A DNA stretch of 64,000 nt from Curtobacterium sp. MCBA15_008 (lineage in GTDB: Bacteria > Actinomycetota > Actinomycetes > Actinomycetales > Microbacteriaceae): positions 949 to 64,948 of the forward strand of contig NZ_MJGN01000056.1 in NCBI RefSeq assembly GCF_001865065.1, read 5' to 3'. Shown in pieces: positions 19,210 to 27,443 of this stretch. Below the pieces are notes generated by a model. The model worked only from the letters and a program-made list of their open reading frames with translations, was not told where the DNA came from and made no database searches. Both the position numbers and the translations under genes were made by a program. Position 1 is the first letter of the stretch. Each line of letters begins with the position of its first letter.

Positions 19210-19837
19210 TCGGCTCGGCCCCGGGCGCGAGCCCTCGGACGCCGCCGAACCCCCCGCCGCCGCCGAAGCGCTCGCCGCCGGGACGCTCGCCGCCGGGGCG
19301 CTCGCCGCCGAAGCCCCCGCCGCCGAGGCCCTCGCCGCCGCCGCTGCCGGTGCTGCCGCTGCGCGCGGGGACCGGCGCCTCGTCGTCCTAGTCGACGGGC
19401 GCTCCGGCACGGGCAAGACCACCCTCGGGAACGCCGTCGCCGAGCGGCTCGGCGCGCAGATCGTGCACCTCGACGACGTCTACCCCGGCTGGGACGGCCT
19501 ACGCGCCGCCGCCGAGGCCGTGGTGACCGACGTGCTCGGGGCCCCGAGCGGCTACCGACGGTGGGACTGGGATGCAGGAGGCCCGACCGACTGGGTCCCG
19601 CTCGACCCCGACGCCCCGATCGTGGTCGAGGGGTGCGGGGCGCTGTCGCGGGCTTCGGCGGCCTCCGCGTCGCTCCGGGTGTGGCTCGAGGCCGACGACG
19701 ACACGCGGTGGCAGCGGGCGATCGGCCGCGACGGCGAGGTGTTCGCACGGGAGTGGGAGCGCTGGGCGGCGCAGGAGTCGGCGTTCATCGCTGCCGAGGC
19801 GCCTGCGGCCCTGGCCGACGTGGTGCTGCGGACGTAG
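19202..19837 (+). CDS. P-loop kinase-like protein with Ala-rich N-terminus
   Basis: 211 residues from GTG 19202, overlapping ykoC by 8 bp. Residues about 17-52 are a low-complexity run of AA(E/G)(A/T)LA units; the folded part starts near residue 57 (RRLVVLVDGRSGTGKTTLGNAV, Walker A) and continues with VHLDDVYPGWDGL and VVEGCGALS, resembling uridine-kinase/AAA-type small nucleoside kinases. It is the last gene of the riboswitch operon, but I cannot link its chemistry to thiamine from sequence. A GTG/ATG start inside the Ala tract is not excluded. Confidence 0.65.
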   Translation: MPDRLGPGREPSDAAEPPAAAEALAAGTLAAGALAAEAPAAEALAAAAAGAAAARGDRRLVVLVDGRSGTGKTTLGNAVAERLGAQIVHLDDVYPGWDGLRAAAEAVVTDVLGAPSGYRRWDWDAGGPTDWVPLDPDAPIVVEGCGALSRASAASASLRVWLEADDDTRWQRAIGRDGEVFAREWERWAAQESAFIAAEAPAALADVVLRT

Positions 19838-19887
19838 GGCGACGGGCGCGGCCGCGCTGCGGGGCTCGCGCCCCCGAGCCCCGCGCG

Positions 19888-19959
19888 CCCGAGTTTCGCG
19901 CCCAGCGACACTTCTCGGGCTCTGGCACGCGTGAACTGTCGCTCAGGCCGAAACTCGGG
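19888..19959. repeat. 72-bp inverted-repeat element, copy 2
   Basis: Ends CCCGAGTTTCG (19888-19898) and CGAAACTCGGG (19949-19959), total 72 bp, same length and same internal CTCGGGCTC and CGCTCAGG segments as copy 1 at 6958. It lies between convergent genes and its right end encodes the last residues of the MHS transporter. Confidence 0.75.
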
Positions 19960-21355
19960 CCGCCGCCGGGTCCGCCGCGCCGCCCGCACCCGCCGGGTCC
20001 GCAGCGTCCGGCGCGTCCGCCCCCGCCCGCCGCGCGTCCGCCACCGGGTCCACCGCGAACACCGCCGCCACGATCGAGAGCACCGCGTACACGCCGAGGT
20101 ACGCGCACAGGATCCACGGCGAACCCCCGCCGACCTCGACGAACACGGCCGCCAGCAGCGGCGTGAGCCCGACGGAGAAGATCGACCCGATCTGGTACCC
20201 GAGCGACATCCCCGAGTACCGCCGGCCGGTCGGGAACTGCTCCGCGAACCACGCCGCCTGCGGCCCGTAGATGCTGTCGTGGAACACGCACATCCCGACG
20301 AGCGCCACGAGCGGCAGCAGCACGAGCGGCCCGGCGTCGAGGAACGCGAAGAACGGCCAGATGAGCACGGCGATCCCGACCGCCGACCAGATGGTGAGCA
20401 CCCGCCGCCCGACCCGGTCGGACAGCCAACCCCAGAACGGCGTCGACACGAGCGAGACCGCGGAGATGACGAGGACGGCCTGCAGCCCGGCCGCCGACCC
20501 CTCCTCGCCGCGCTTCGCGAGCAGGTACGTCAGCGAGTACGTCGTCAGGATCGAGTACAGCGCCGGCTGCACGAGCCGCAGCCCCGCGGTCACGAGGATC
20601 GACCGGGGGTGCTGCCGGATCGCCTGCCACACCGGGAACCGTTCGACCCCACCCGAGGCGCGGAGCTCCTGGAACACCGGCGCGTCCTGCACGCCGAGAC
20701 GGATCACGAGACCGACCGCCACGATGACGGCCGAGAACAGGAACGGCAGCCGCCAGCCCCACGCCAGGAACGCCTCGGTGCCGAGCAGCCCCCGCACGAG
20801 CGTGAACACCCCGGTCGCGAGCAGCATCCCACCCGCCGACCCCATCTGCGTGAACGCCCCGAAGAGCCCGCGGTGCCGTGCCGGAGCGTGCTCGACGGAC
20901 AGCAACGCCGACCCGCCCCACTCCGCGCCGGCCGCCACGCCCTGCAGCAGCCGCAGGAACACGAGCGCGACGACGGCGCCGACGCCGATGGTCGCCGCGG
21001 ACGGGATCACCCCGATCAGCGTCGACGCGATCCCCATCAGCACGAGCGACGCCACGAGCAGCTTCTTCCGCCCGATCCGGTCGCCCAGGTGGCCGGCGAT
21101 GACGCCGCCGAGCGGCCGTGCCACGAAGCCGACCCCGTAGGTCGCGAACGACGCGATGACGCCGACGGCCGGCGTCACGGACGGGAAGAACGTGGGTGCG
21201 AACACCAGCGCCGACGCCGTCGCGTACAGGTAGAAGTCGTAGTACTCGACGGTCGTCCCGACGAAGGACGCCAGGGCGACACGACGACGGGTCGCGTTGG
21301 TGGACGGTGCGACGGGACGGCCTGGAGGCGCGGCTGCAGTGGTCGGGATCGGCAT
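19943..21355 (-). CDS. MFS transporter, metabolite:H+ symporter (MHS/ShiA/ProP-like)
   Basis: 470 residues, twelve predicted membrane helices. MHS signatures are clear: SFVGTTVEYYDFYLYATASALVF in helix 1, GHLGDRIGRKK in loop 2-3, LQGVAAGAEWGGSALLSVEHAP in helix 4-5 and WLSDRVGRRV in loop 8-9. Family members import organic acids or osmolytes with protons. It is divergent from the LLM monooxygenase at 21458, so it may import that enzyme's substrate. The Ala/Pro-rich C-terminal tail (about 40 residues) and the overlap of its last codons with a 72-bp element suggest the tail is recently acquired. ATG 21355 is the first start in frame. Confidence 0.85.
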   Translation of the reverse strand: MPIPTTAAAPPGRPVAPSTNATRRRVALASFVGTTVEYYDFYLYATASALVFAPTFFPSVTPAVGVIASFATYGVGFVARPLGGVIAGHLGDRIGRKKLLVASLVLMGIASTLIGVIPSAATIGVGAVVALVFLRLLQGVAAGAEWGGSALLSVEHAPARHRGLFGAFTQMGSAGGMLLATGVFTLVRGLLGTEAFLAWGWRLPFLFSAVIVAVGLVIRLGVQDAPVFQELRASGGVERFPVWQAIRQHPRSILVTAGLRLVQPALYSILTTYSLTYLLAKRGEEGSAAGLQAVLVISAVSLVSTPFWGWLSDRVGRRVLTIWSAVGIAVLIWPFFAFLDAGPLVLLPLVALVGMCVFHDSIYGPQAAWFAEQFPTGRRYSGMSLGYQIGSIFSVGLTPLLAAVFVEVGGGSPWILCAYLGVYAVLSIVAAVFAVDPVADARRAGADAPDAADPAGAGGAADPAAARVSA

Positions 21356-21391
21356 GCCTCAGGAGCATGGTCGGCTCCGGCGTCCCGCGGA

Positions 21392-21412
21392 ACACCCCGC
21401 GTAACGCGGTGT
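21392..21412. promoter_or_regulatory. Imperfect palindrome in a divergent promoter region
   Basis: ACACCCCGCGT-A-ACGCGGTGT (one unpaired C) lies midway between the divergent MHS transporter and LLM monooxygenase starts. It is placed like an operator for a shared regulator, but no regulator gene is adjacent. Confidence 0.3.
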
Positions 21413-21457
21413 CACGTCGCTGCCGTTCCCGGGGGTCGCGCGGGGAACATGGAGCCC

Positions 21458-22879
21458 ATGAGCGATCGACCGAACCGTCCGCTGCGCTTCGCGGCCTTCG
21501 TCATGAACACGACGTCGCACATCCAGCACGGCCTCTGGCGGCACCCCGACGCCCGCCAGGCGGACTTCGACGACGTGACGCTCTGGACAGACCTGGCGAA
21601 GACGCTCGAGCGCGGCAAGTTCGACGCGATGTTCTTCGCCGACGTCGTGGGCACGTACGGCCCGGCGCGCGGCGACTACTCGACGAACCTCCGCGAGGGG
21701 CTGCAGATCCCCTCGAACGACCCGTCCGTGCTGCTCTCCGCGCTCGCCGTGTCGACCGAGCACCTCGGGCTCGCCTTCACGTCGAGCGTCATCCAGTCGC
21801 ACCCGTTCGACTTCGCCCGCAAGGTGTCCACCCTCGACCACATCACCCGGGGCCGGATCGGCTGGAACGTCGTCACGAGCGCGCTCGACAGCGCCGCCCG
21901 GAACTTCGGCCAGGACCGGCTCGAGGAGCACGACGAGCGCTACGTCTGGGCCGAGGAGTACCTCGAGGTCTGCGCGAAGCTCTGGGAGGGCTCGTGGGAG
22001 GACGGCGCCGTCCTGAAGGACCCCGTCGTCGGGTACGCGGACCCCGCGAAGGTGCACCGCATCGACCACCACGGCAAGCGGTACGACGTGCAGGGCCCGC
22101 ACCTGTCCGCGCCCTCCCCGCAGCGGACGCCGGTGCTGTTCCAGGCCGGGTCCTCGCCGGCCGGCCGAGCCTTCGCCGCGAGGAACGCCGAGGCGCAGTT
22201 CATCCTGACGTCGAACCGCGACGCCACGGAGCAGCTCATCCGCGAGACCCGCGACCTCGCCCAGGCAGCCGGGCGTCGGCGGGAGGACATCGCGTTCTTC
22301 CTCGGGCTGACCTTCGTCACCGGCTCCACCGAGGCCGAGGTGAAGGCGAAGGAGGCGGAGATCGACGAGCACCTCGCGGCGGACGGCTTCCTCGTGCACT
22401 CCAACCTCGGCTTCGACCCCGACACCGGCGAACCGCTCGACCCGGACACCCCGCTGTCCGAGGTCCGGACCCACGCCGGGCAGTCGCACCTGCAGTGGCT
22501 CCGCGAGGCCGCCGGCGACCGCGAACCGACCATCGCCGACCTGGCTCGCCTGTCCGCGAAGCTCCGCGCCCGTGTGGTCGGGACGCCGGAGCAGATCGCC
22601 GACGAGCTCGCCGACTGGCAGCGCGTCGGGGTCGACGGCGTCAACGTCATCAACTGGACGCTGCCCGGCTCCTACGAGGAGTTCGTCGACCACATCGCGC
22701 CGACCCTGCAGGAGCGCGGCCTGATGCAGTCCGAGTACCGGGAGGGCACGCTGCGCGAGAAGCTCTTCGGCCACGCCCAACTGCCGGACTCGCACCCTGC
22801 GCGGCGCTGGCGCGGGGCGTTCTCCGGTGGCGCGAGCGGTGTCGCGGACGCGCCACGTGCCGTGGAGGTGACCGCATGA
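21458..22879 (+). CDS. LLM-class flavin-dependent monooxygenase (NtaA/SnaA/DszA family)
   Basis: 473 residues. The TIM-barrel bacterial-luciferase-like family with the NtaA/SnaA/DszA pattern: LRFAAFVMNTTSHIQHGLWRHPDA at the start, FDAMFFADVVGTYG, HLGLAFTSSV, ITRGRIGWNVVTS, ARNFG, YVWAEEYLEVCAKLWEGSW and VLFQAGSSPAGRAFAARNAEAQF. These enzymes use FMNH2 supplied by a separate reductase to oxidise sulfones, nitrilotriacetate or similar xenobiotics. The next gene overlaps by 4 bp and belongs to a flavoprotein family that works in the same pathways. ATG 21458 was chosen over ATG 21449 because conserved sequence begins right there and GGAG precedes it. Confidence 0.88.
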   Translation: MSDRPNRPLRFAAFVMNTTSHIQHGLWRHPDARQADFDDVTLWTDLAKTLERGKFDAMFFADVVGTYGPARGDYSTNLREGLQIPSNDPSVLLSALAVSTEHLGLAFTSSVIQSHPFDFARKVSTLDHITRGRIGWNVVTSALDSAARNFGQDRLEEHDERYVWAEEYLEVCAKLWEGSWEDGAVLKDPVVGYADPAKVHRIDHHGKRYDVQGPHLSAPSPQRTPVLFQAGSSPAGRAFAARNAEAQFILTSNRDATEQLIRETRDLAQAAGRRREDIAFFLGLTFVTGSTEAEVKAKEAEIDEHLAADGFLVHSNLGFDPDTGEPLDPDTPLSEVRTHAGQSHLQWLREAAGDREPTIADLARLSAKLRARVVGTPEQIADELADWQRVGVDGVNVINWTLPGSYEEFVDHIAPTLQERGLMQSEYREGTLREKLFGHAQLPDSHPARRWRGAFSGGASGVADAPRAVEVTA

Positions 22880-24144
22880 CGGACGCCACCACGACCGAGG
22901 GACGGATGACGGGCCTCCCGGCCGACCGCCTGGCCACGTTGCGGGCGCGCTTCGCACCGGTGTTCGCGACCATCCGCGAGGGCGCGGTCGACCGCGAGCT
23001 GGCGTCCGGGACGCCCGGCGACCGGGCGCTGCCGCACGCCGAGGTACGCGCGCTCGCCGACGCCGGGTTCGGACGCCTGCGTGTGCCCGAGGACCGCGGC
23101 GGGTTCGGTGTCAGCCTGGTCGAACTCGCGCACCTGGTGGCGGACCTGGCGGCGGCGGACTCGAACATCGCGCACCTGTGGCGGGGGCACTTCGGGTACA
23201 CCGAACTCGTGCTGCTCCGGCCGTCCTCGGCCTCCCGCGACGAGTGGCTCGAACGCATCGTCGACGGAGCGATCATCGGGAACGCGACGTCCGAGCGGAC
23301 CGGCACGACGCTCGCCGACATCTCGACGACGGTGACGCCGTCCGGGCCGGACTCGTTCCGGCTCGACGGCACGAAGTACTACTCGACCGGCACGCTCTAC
23401 GCCGACTGGATCTACCTGGCCGCCGACCGCGACGGCGAGCGCGTGACGTTCGCCGTCGACGCCACGGCACCGGGCGTCACCGGTATCGACGACTGGGACG
23501 GCTTCGGGCAGCGGTTGACCGCGTCCGGCACGACGGTGTTCGACGGGGTCGCGGTCGACGCGTCCGCGGTCTCGGCGTACCGGGATGCCCCGCTGTCGCA
23601 CATCCAGGCCTTCTACCAGCTGTACCTGCTGGCGGTCCTCGCGGGGATCGGGCAGGCCGTCGTCGACGACGCCGTGGCCTTCGTCCGGCCGCGGACCCGC
23701 ACCTACATCCACGCGAACGCGCAACGTCCCGGCGACGACCCGCAGGTGCTGGCGGTCCTCGGACGGCTGTCCGCGGGGGCGTTCACCGCGCGGTCGCTCG
23801 TCATCGCGGCGGCGGGGCTGCTCGACGAGGTCGTCGCCACGAACGAGCCAGGGGTCGGCGTCTACCACGCGCTGCTGGACACCGCCGAGAACGCGGTCTA
23901 CCAGGCGCAGGTCGAGATCGGGCCGCGGGTGCTCCGGGCGGCGTCCGAGTTGTTCGAGGTCGGGGGAGCGTCTGCCGCCGACCGCACGCGTGCGCTCGAC
24001 CGGCACTGGCGGAACGCGCGGGTGGTGGCGTCGCACAACCCTGCCGTGTACAAGGAGCGGCTCGTGGGGGAGTACGTGGTGCACGGGCGGGGGCCGGTGG
24101 ACGCGTGGGAGAAGTACCACGAGGTGGGGCCGACGCGGTTCTGA
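22876..24144 (+). CDS. Acyl-CoA dehydrogenase-fold flavoprotein (SfnB/DszC-like monooxygenase)
   Basis: 422 residues. Acyl-CoA dehydrogenase architecture: N-terminal helices, a middle beta domain (GNATSERTGTTLADISTTV...LDGTKYYSTGTLYADWIYL) and C-terminal helical bundle. The catalytic Glu of true dehydrogenases is not evident, and the C-terminus (HWRNARVVASHNPAVYKERLVGEYVVHG) matches the SfnB/DszC group that hydroxylates sulfur compounds with FMNH2. Together with the LLM enzyme it suggests scavenging of organosulfur compounds. Translation is coupled to the LLM gene (ATGA). Its stop codon lies in a 17-bp direct repeat. Confidence 0.82.
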   Translation: MTDATTTEGRMTGLPADRLATLRARFAPVFATIREGAVDRELASGTPGDRALPHAEVRALADAGFGRLRVPEDRGGFGVSLVELAHLVADLAAADSNIAHLWRGHFGYTELVLLRPSSASRDEWLERIVDGAIIGNATSERTGTTLADISTTVTPSGPDSFRLDGTKYYSTGTLYADWIYLAADRDGERVTFAVDATAPGVTGIDDWDGFGQRLTASGTTVFDGVAVDASAVSAYRDAPLSHIQAFYQLYLLAVLAGIGQAVVDDAVAFVRPRTRTYIHANAQRPGDDPQVLAVLGRLSAGAFTARSLVIAAAGLLDEVVATNEPGVGVYHALLDTAENAVYQAQVEIGPRVLRAASELFEVGGASAADRTRALDRHWRNARVVASHNPAVYKERLVGEYVVHGRGPVDAWEKYHEVGPTRF

Positions 24145-24171
24145 GGGGGGCGCCGCCGACGCGGTTCTGAG
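24129..24171. repeat. 17-bp direct repeat spanning a stop codon
   Basis: GCCGACGCGGTTCTGAG occurs at 24129-24145, containing the TGA of the flavoprotein gene, and again at 24155-24171, 26 bp away. It looks like a short slippage duplication of the gene's end. Confidence 0.8.
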
Positions 24172-24183
24172 CGACGCCTTCCG

Positions 24184-24528
24184 CTACGCCCAGCCGAGTT
24201 CGTGCAACCGTTCGTCGTCGATCCCGTAGAAGTGCCCGATCTCGTGCACGAGGGTGGTGTGCACCTCGTCCTTGAGCTCGTCGAGGGTGTCGCACTCGGC
24301 GAGGTGCTGCTTCCGGAACACCACGATGCGGTCCGGCAGCTCGCCGAAGCCGTACTGGCCGCGCTCGGTCGCCGCGATGCCGTCGTACACGCCGAACAGG
24401 TCGGAACCGTCCTCGGGTTCGTCCTCGACGACGAACACCACGTTGTCGAGGCCGTCGACCATCTCGTCGGGGAGCAGGTCGAGTTCGTCGGTCACGAGCT
24501 GCTCGAAGTCGTCGAGGGACATCTCCAT
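24184..24528 (-). CDS. Small metallopeptidase-family protein (minimal zincin)
   Basis: 114 residues. The zinc signature is HEIGHFYGIDDERL (HExxH plus a downstream Asp), within TLVHEIGHFYG, and the upstream pattern FGVYDGI...GELPDRIVVFRK is that of the PF06262 minimal zincin family widespread in actinobacteria. Its substrate is unknown. The start is uncertain by a few codons: ATG 24528 (MEMSLDD) fits the family's usual beginning, ATG 24522 is possible. The Glu-rich N-terminus is normal for the family. Confidence 0.8.
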   Translation of the reverse strand: MEMSLDDFEQLVTDELDLLPDEMVDGLDNVVFVVEDEPEDGSDLFGVYDGIAATERGQYGFGELPDRIVVFRKQHLAECDTLDELKDEVHTTLVHEIGHFYGIDDERLHELGWA

Positions 24529-24573
24529 CACGGGCTCGATGCTCCCATACCGGCCTGATCGACCGGGGAACGA

Positions 24574-24605
24574 CAACGGCCCCGATCCGAGGACCGGGGC
24601 CGTTG
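24574..24605 (-). terminator. Hairpin downstream of tRNA-His
   Basis: CAACGGCCCCG, ten-base loop, CGGGGCCGTTG: an 11-bp perfect stem beginning 6 bp past the 3' end of the leftward tRNA-His gene. A weak T-rich stretch follows. Probable factor-independent terminator. Confidence 0.8.
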
Positions 24606-24611
24606 CCTGAC

Positions 24612-24688
24612 TGGGGTGAATAACGGGTCTCGAACCCGCGACCTCCTAGACCACAACCAGGCGCTCTACCAACTGAGCTATATCCACC
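24612..24688 (-). tRNA. tRNA-His (anticodon GTG)
   Basis: On the minus strand the acceptor GTGGATA pairs with TATTCAC, the D-arm reads GCTCAGTTGGTAGAGC, the anticodon loop TTGTGGT sits on a five-base stem, and the T-arm is GCGGGTTCGAGACCCGT. The discriminator is C, and an extra G at the 5' end (position 24688) can act as the His-specific G-1. CCA is encoded (24614-24612). A TACTAT box upstream near 24729 may be its -10. Confidence 0.95.
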
Positions 24689-24762
24689 ATGTGCGAACCG
24701 GGCGACCGGCGCGACCACTCAATAGTAGTACATGCCGCGCCCGGATCCGACCACGCGTGTCG

Positions 24763-25401
24763 CTACTCAGATGCGGGCTGCGCCAGCCGCGGCTCCCACT
24801 TCGCCACGACCTCGGCCTGGACGGCGCGGACGTCGTCGGTGCTCGGACCCGGCTCGGCGACGAAGCCGGCGCGACGGTAGTACTCGAGCTCGCGGATCGA
24901 CTCGAGGATGTCCGCGAGCGCCCGGTGCCCACCGTGCTTCTCCGGCGCGTTGAAGTACACACGCGGGAACCAGCGGCGGCAGAGCTCCTTGATGCTCGAC
25001 ACGTCGACGCTCCGGTAGTGCAGGTGCCCGTCGACGCGCGGCATGTACTTCGACAGGAACGCGCGGTCCGTGCCGATCGTGTTGCCCGCCAGGGGAGCGG
25101 AGCCCTCGGCCGGCACGTGCTGGAGGATGTACTCCAGCACCTGGTACTCGGCGTCCGCCAGGGACACCCCGTTCGGGATCTCGTCGATGAGCCCCGAGGT
25201 CGTGTGCATGTTCGTCACGAACTCGTTCATGTTGTCGAGCGCCGACTGGTCGGGCTTGATGACGATGTCGAAGCCCGGGTGCACGGGGACGAGGTCGAAG
25301 TCGGTGATGACCACGGCCACCTCGACGAGTTCGTCGACCTGGAGGTCGAGGCCCGTCATCTCGCAGTCGATCCAGACGAGGCGGTCGTTCGCAGTAGCCA
25401 T
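24763..25401 (-). CDS. orn: Oligoribonuclease
   Basis: 212 residues. DEDDh exonuclease of the Orn family: [12 protein letters not shown] (first Asp/Glu) near the N-terminus, [16 protein letters not shown] in the middle, and [14 protein letters not shown] with the catalytic His/Asp near the C-terminus. It degrades 2-5-nt RNAs, including pGpG from c-di-GMP turnover. Length is slightly above the 180-residue E. coli protein because of a C-terminal extension. A -10 box 7 nt upstream of ATG 25401 implies a leaderless mRNA. Confidence 0.93.
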   Translation of the reverse strand: MATANDRLVWIDCEMTGLDLQVDELVEVAVVITDFDLVPVHPGFDIVIKPDQSALDNMNEFVTNMHTTSGLIDEIPNGVSLADAEYQVLEYILQHVPAEGSAPLAGNTIGTDRAFLSKYMPRVDGHLHYRSVDVSSIKELCRRWFPRVYFNAPEKHGGHRALADILESIRELEYYRRAGFVAEPGPSTDDVRAVQAEVVAKWEPRLAQPASE

Positions 25402-25408
25402 GCCGTCG

Positions 25409-25414
25409 ATCCTA
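25409..25414 (-). promoter_or_regulatory. -10 box of leaderless orn
   Basis: TAGGAT on the minus strand ends 7 nt before the orn ATG. AGGA inside the box could alternatively serve as a ribosome site. Confidence 0.5.
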
Positions 25415-25577
25415 TTCCGCGTCGCGCGCGCCCCCGTCGCGTCCGGCCGCCCAGGTGGTCGACGCTCCAGCCTGGAGGCCCGCCACCGGTCCGCCGACGC
25501 GCCCCGCGCCTCCGGGCGGTCGCCTCCGTCCGCTGCCTGCTCGCGCTGCTGGGCGCTGCCGCCGAGGCCCGTCGTGC

Positions 25578-26134
25578 CGAGCGGGCGGAATGCCGGGGTC
25601 GCTGCCGGGCGCACCCCGCGTTCTCGCCCGCTCGACCTGCGGGCGCTGCCGGAGGGCCCCGTCGCGCCGAGCGGGCGGTATGCCGGGGTTGCTGCCGGGC
25701 GCACCCTGCGTTTCGGCCGCTCGACCTGCGGGCGCTGCCGGAGGGCCCCGTCGTGCCGAGCGGGCGGAATGCCGGGGTCGCTGCCGGGCGCACCCCGCGT
25801 TCCCGCCCGCTCGACCTGCGGGCGCTGCCCCGAACGGATGCGTCGCCGTCGAGCGGGCGGAATGCCGCACCCGCCTGCCGATCCCACTGCGCGATTCCGC
25901 CCGCTCGTCTGCGAAACCGGCGCGCGCCGGGTCGAGCGGGCGGAACGTCAGGGTCGTCGCCGGGCGGACCGCGGTGTTCCGCCCGCTCGACCGTCCGAGC
26001 GTCCGCGGAATCGGGAGGCGCCGATGAGGTTCACCCCGGGCTCGGCGACGACCCCGCTCCAGCGACGAACAAACGAGCGAGCGGGCGGAATGCCAGGGTC
26101 GTCGTCTGACGGACCCTGGCATTTCGCCCGCTCG
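25578..26134. repeat. Array of six ~57-bp CGAGCGGGC-family palindromic elements
   Basis: Elements start at 25578, 25668, 25757, 25850, 25933 and 26078. Each has CGAGCGGGCGG(A/T)A at one end and (T)TTCGCCCGCTCG or a near variant at the other. The first three are tandem units of 89-90 bp including a shared GC-rich spacer (ACCTGCGGGCGCTGCC...). The last copy pairs over about 22 bp with one mismatch (GAGCGGGCGGAATGCCAGGG arm). The family also sits inside ykoD. Confidence 0.92.
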
Positions 26135-26201
26135 CGCAGTCGCGCAGTGTGGCAGCGCAGCATCACGCCCAGCGAGGCAGCCCGGCCCCGCGGTGCCCCG
26201 C

Positions 26202-27443
26202 CTAGGACATCTCGCCGGCGGAGATCGCCTCGGCCTCGACCCGTTCGGGCTCCGCGCCGTCGTCGACCCGCCGGAGGACCTTCGTGGTGAGGACGACGAC
26301 CACGAACGCGACGGCGACGGACAGTCCGGCGAAGACGTACGCGGCCGACGGGGTGTAGGCGTCGGCGAGGAGGGTGGCGACCGGTGGGGCGATGGCGCCG
26401 CCGATGAAGCGCACGGCCGAGTACGCGCTCGAGGCCACGGAGCGAGGGAGGTCGGTCGCCTCCATGACGCACTCGGTGAGGACGGTGTTCAGGACACCGA
26501 GCACGAGTCCGCCGATGACGACGCAGATGATCAGGCCGACCTGCGACCCGACGACGACGGCCGCGGCGAACAGGTCGAGCGCGAGGAGCGGCAGCGCGAT
26601 CTTGAGCACCGTCGTCCTGCGGAGGCGAGCGGTGAGCATCGGTGCGACCCAGACCGAGGTGACGGCGAGGCCGACGCCCCAGCCGAAGAAGGTGAAGCCG
26701 ATGCCGAGTGCGCCGAAGCCCAGCGGGAACGGCGTGTAGGCGAGCAGGACGAAGAAGCCGATGTTGTAGAAGAGCGCGGTCGCGGCGAGGGCGGCGAGTG
26801 CCGGACGCCCGAGCGCGCGGAACGGCGCCGAGAGCTTCGTGGGGGTGGGCTTCTCGAGGTTCTTCGTCTTCAGGAGCACGACGATGGCGATGAACGCGAT
26901 GGCCATGAGCGTCGTGACGCCGAAGAACGGGCCGCGCCAGCTCACCGAGCCGAGCAGACCACCGACGAGGGGTCCGACGGCGATGCCGAGGCCGAGTGCC
27001 GCCTCGTACAGGATGATCGCGGACGCGGTGCCGCCGGACGCAGCCCCGACGATCGTCGCGAGTGCGGTGGAGATGAAGAGCGCGTTGCCGAGGCCCCAGC
27101 CGGCGCGGAAGTCGATGATGCTCCACACACTGTTCGACGTCGCCGCGAGCACCGAGAACAGCACGATGAGGGCGAGGCCGATGAGCAGGGTGTTCTTCGC
27201 GCCGATCCGGCTGGAGACCCAGCTCGTGAAGAACATCGCGACACCGGTGACGGCGAGGTAGCTCGTGAAGAGCAGTTCGGTCTGGGCCGGGGTGGCCTTC
27301 AGCGACGCGGCGATCGCGGGGAGGATCGGGTCGACGAGGCCGATGCCCATGAAGGCGACGACACAGGCGAAGGCGATGGCCCAGACCGCGGAGGACTGCT
27401 TGAGGATGGAGCCGGACTGTCCGGCGGGTGCGTGGGCGTTCAC
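26202..27443 (-). CDS. MFS drug-efflux-type transporter
   Basis: 413 residues, twelve hydrophobic helices. DHA1-like features: GIGLVDPILPAIAASL in helix 1, FTSYLAVTGVAMFFTSWVSSRIGAK for the loop 2-3 motif region, and GPLVGGLLG (the antiporter-type motif C) in helix 5. It overlaps the upstream marR gene by 3 bp, a common arrangement for a repressed multidrug exporter. GTG 27443 is preceded by GGAGA at 7 nt spacing. The substrate is unknown. Confidence 0.85.
   Translation of the reverse strand: MNAHAPAGQSGSILKQSSAVWAIAFACVVAFMGIGLVDPILPAIAASLKATPAQTELLFTSYLAVTGVAMFFTSWVSSRIGAKNTLLIGLALIVLFSVLAATSNSVWSIIDFRAGWGLGNALFISTALATIVGAASGGTASAIILYEAALGLGIAVGPLVGGLLGSVSWRGPFFGVTTLMAIAFIAIVVLLKTKNLEKPTPTKLSAPFRALGRPALAALAATALFYNIGFFVLLAYTPFPLGFGALGIGFTFFGWGVGLAVTSVWVAPMLTARLRRTTVLKIALPLLALDLFAAAVVVGSQVGLIICVVIGGLVLGVLNTVLTECVMEATDLPRSVASSAYSAVRFIGGAIAPPVATLLADAYTPSAAYVFAGLSVAVAFVVVVLTTKVLRRVDDGAEPERVEAEAISAGEMS

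Larger units (their letters stand above)
25402..26201. other. 800-bp non-coding interval filled with palindromic repeats
   Basis: No plausible gene. The long open frames crossing it on several frames are by-products of the GC-rich repeats (they translate to shuffled Arg/Ala/Gly/Pro strings). Apart from the orn promoter end it holds the six-copy palindrome array 25578-26134. Confidence 0.8.

Noticed and set aside
19202-19837. Thiamine kinase or HMP kinase assignment
   Set aside because: No ThiD/ThiM/ThiN motif; only a generic P-loop is visible, so I left the function open.
25455-26109. Long open frames through the palindrome array on both strands
   Set aside because: They translate the same repeat into repeated Arg/Ala/Gly/Pro strings and have no ribosome site; the repeats, not coding, explain the open frames.
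25578-26134. CRISPR array
   Set aside because: Units are palindromic over their whole length, spacing is irregular after the third, the 'spacers' of the first three are identical, and no cas gene is present.
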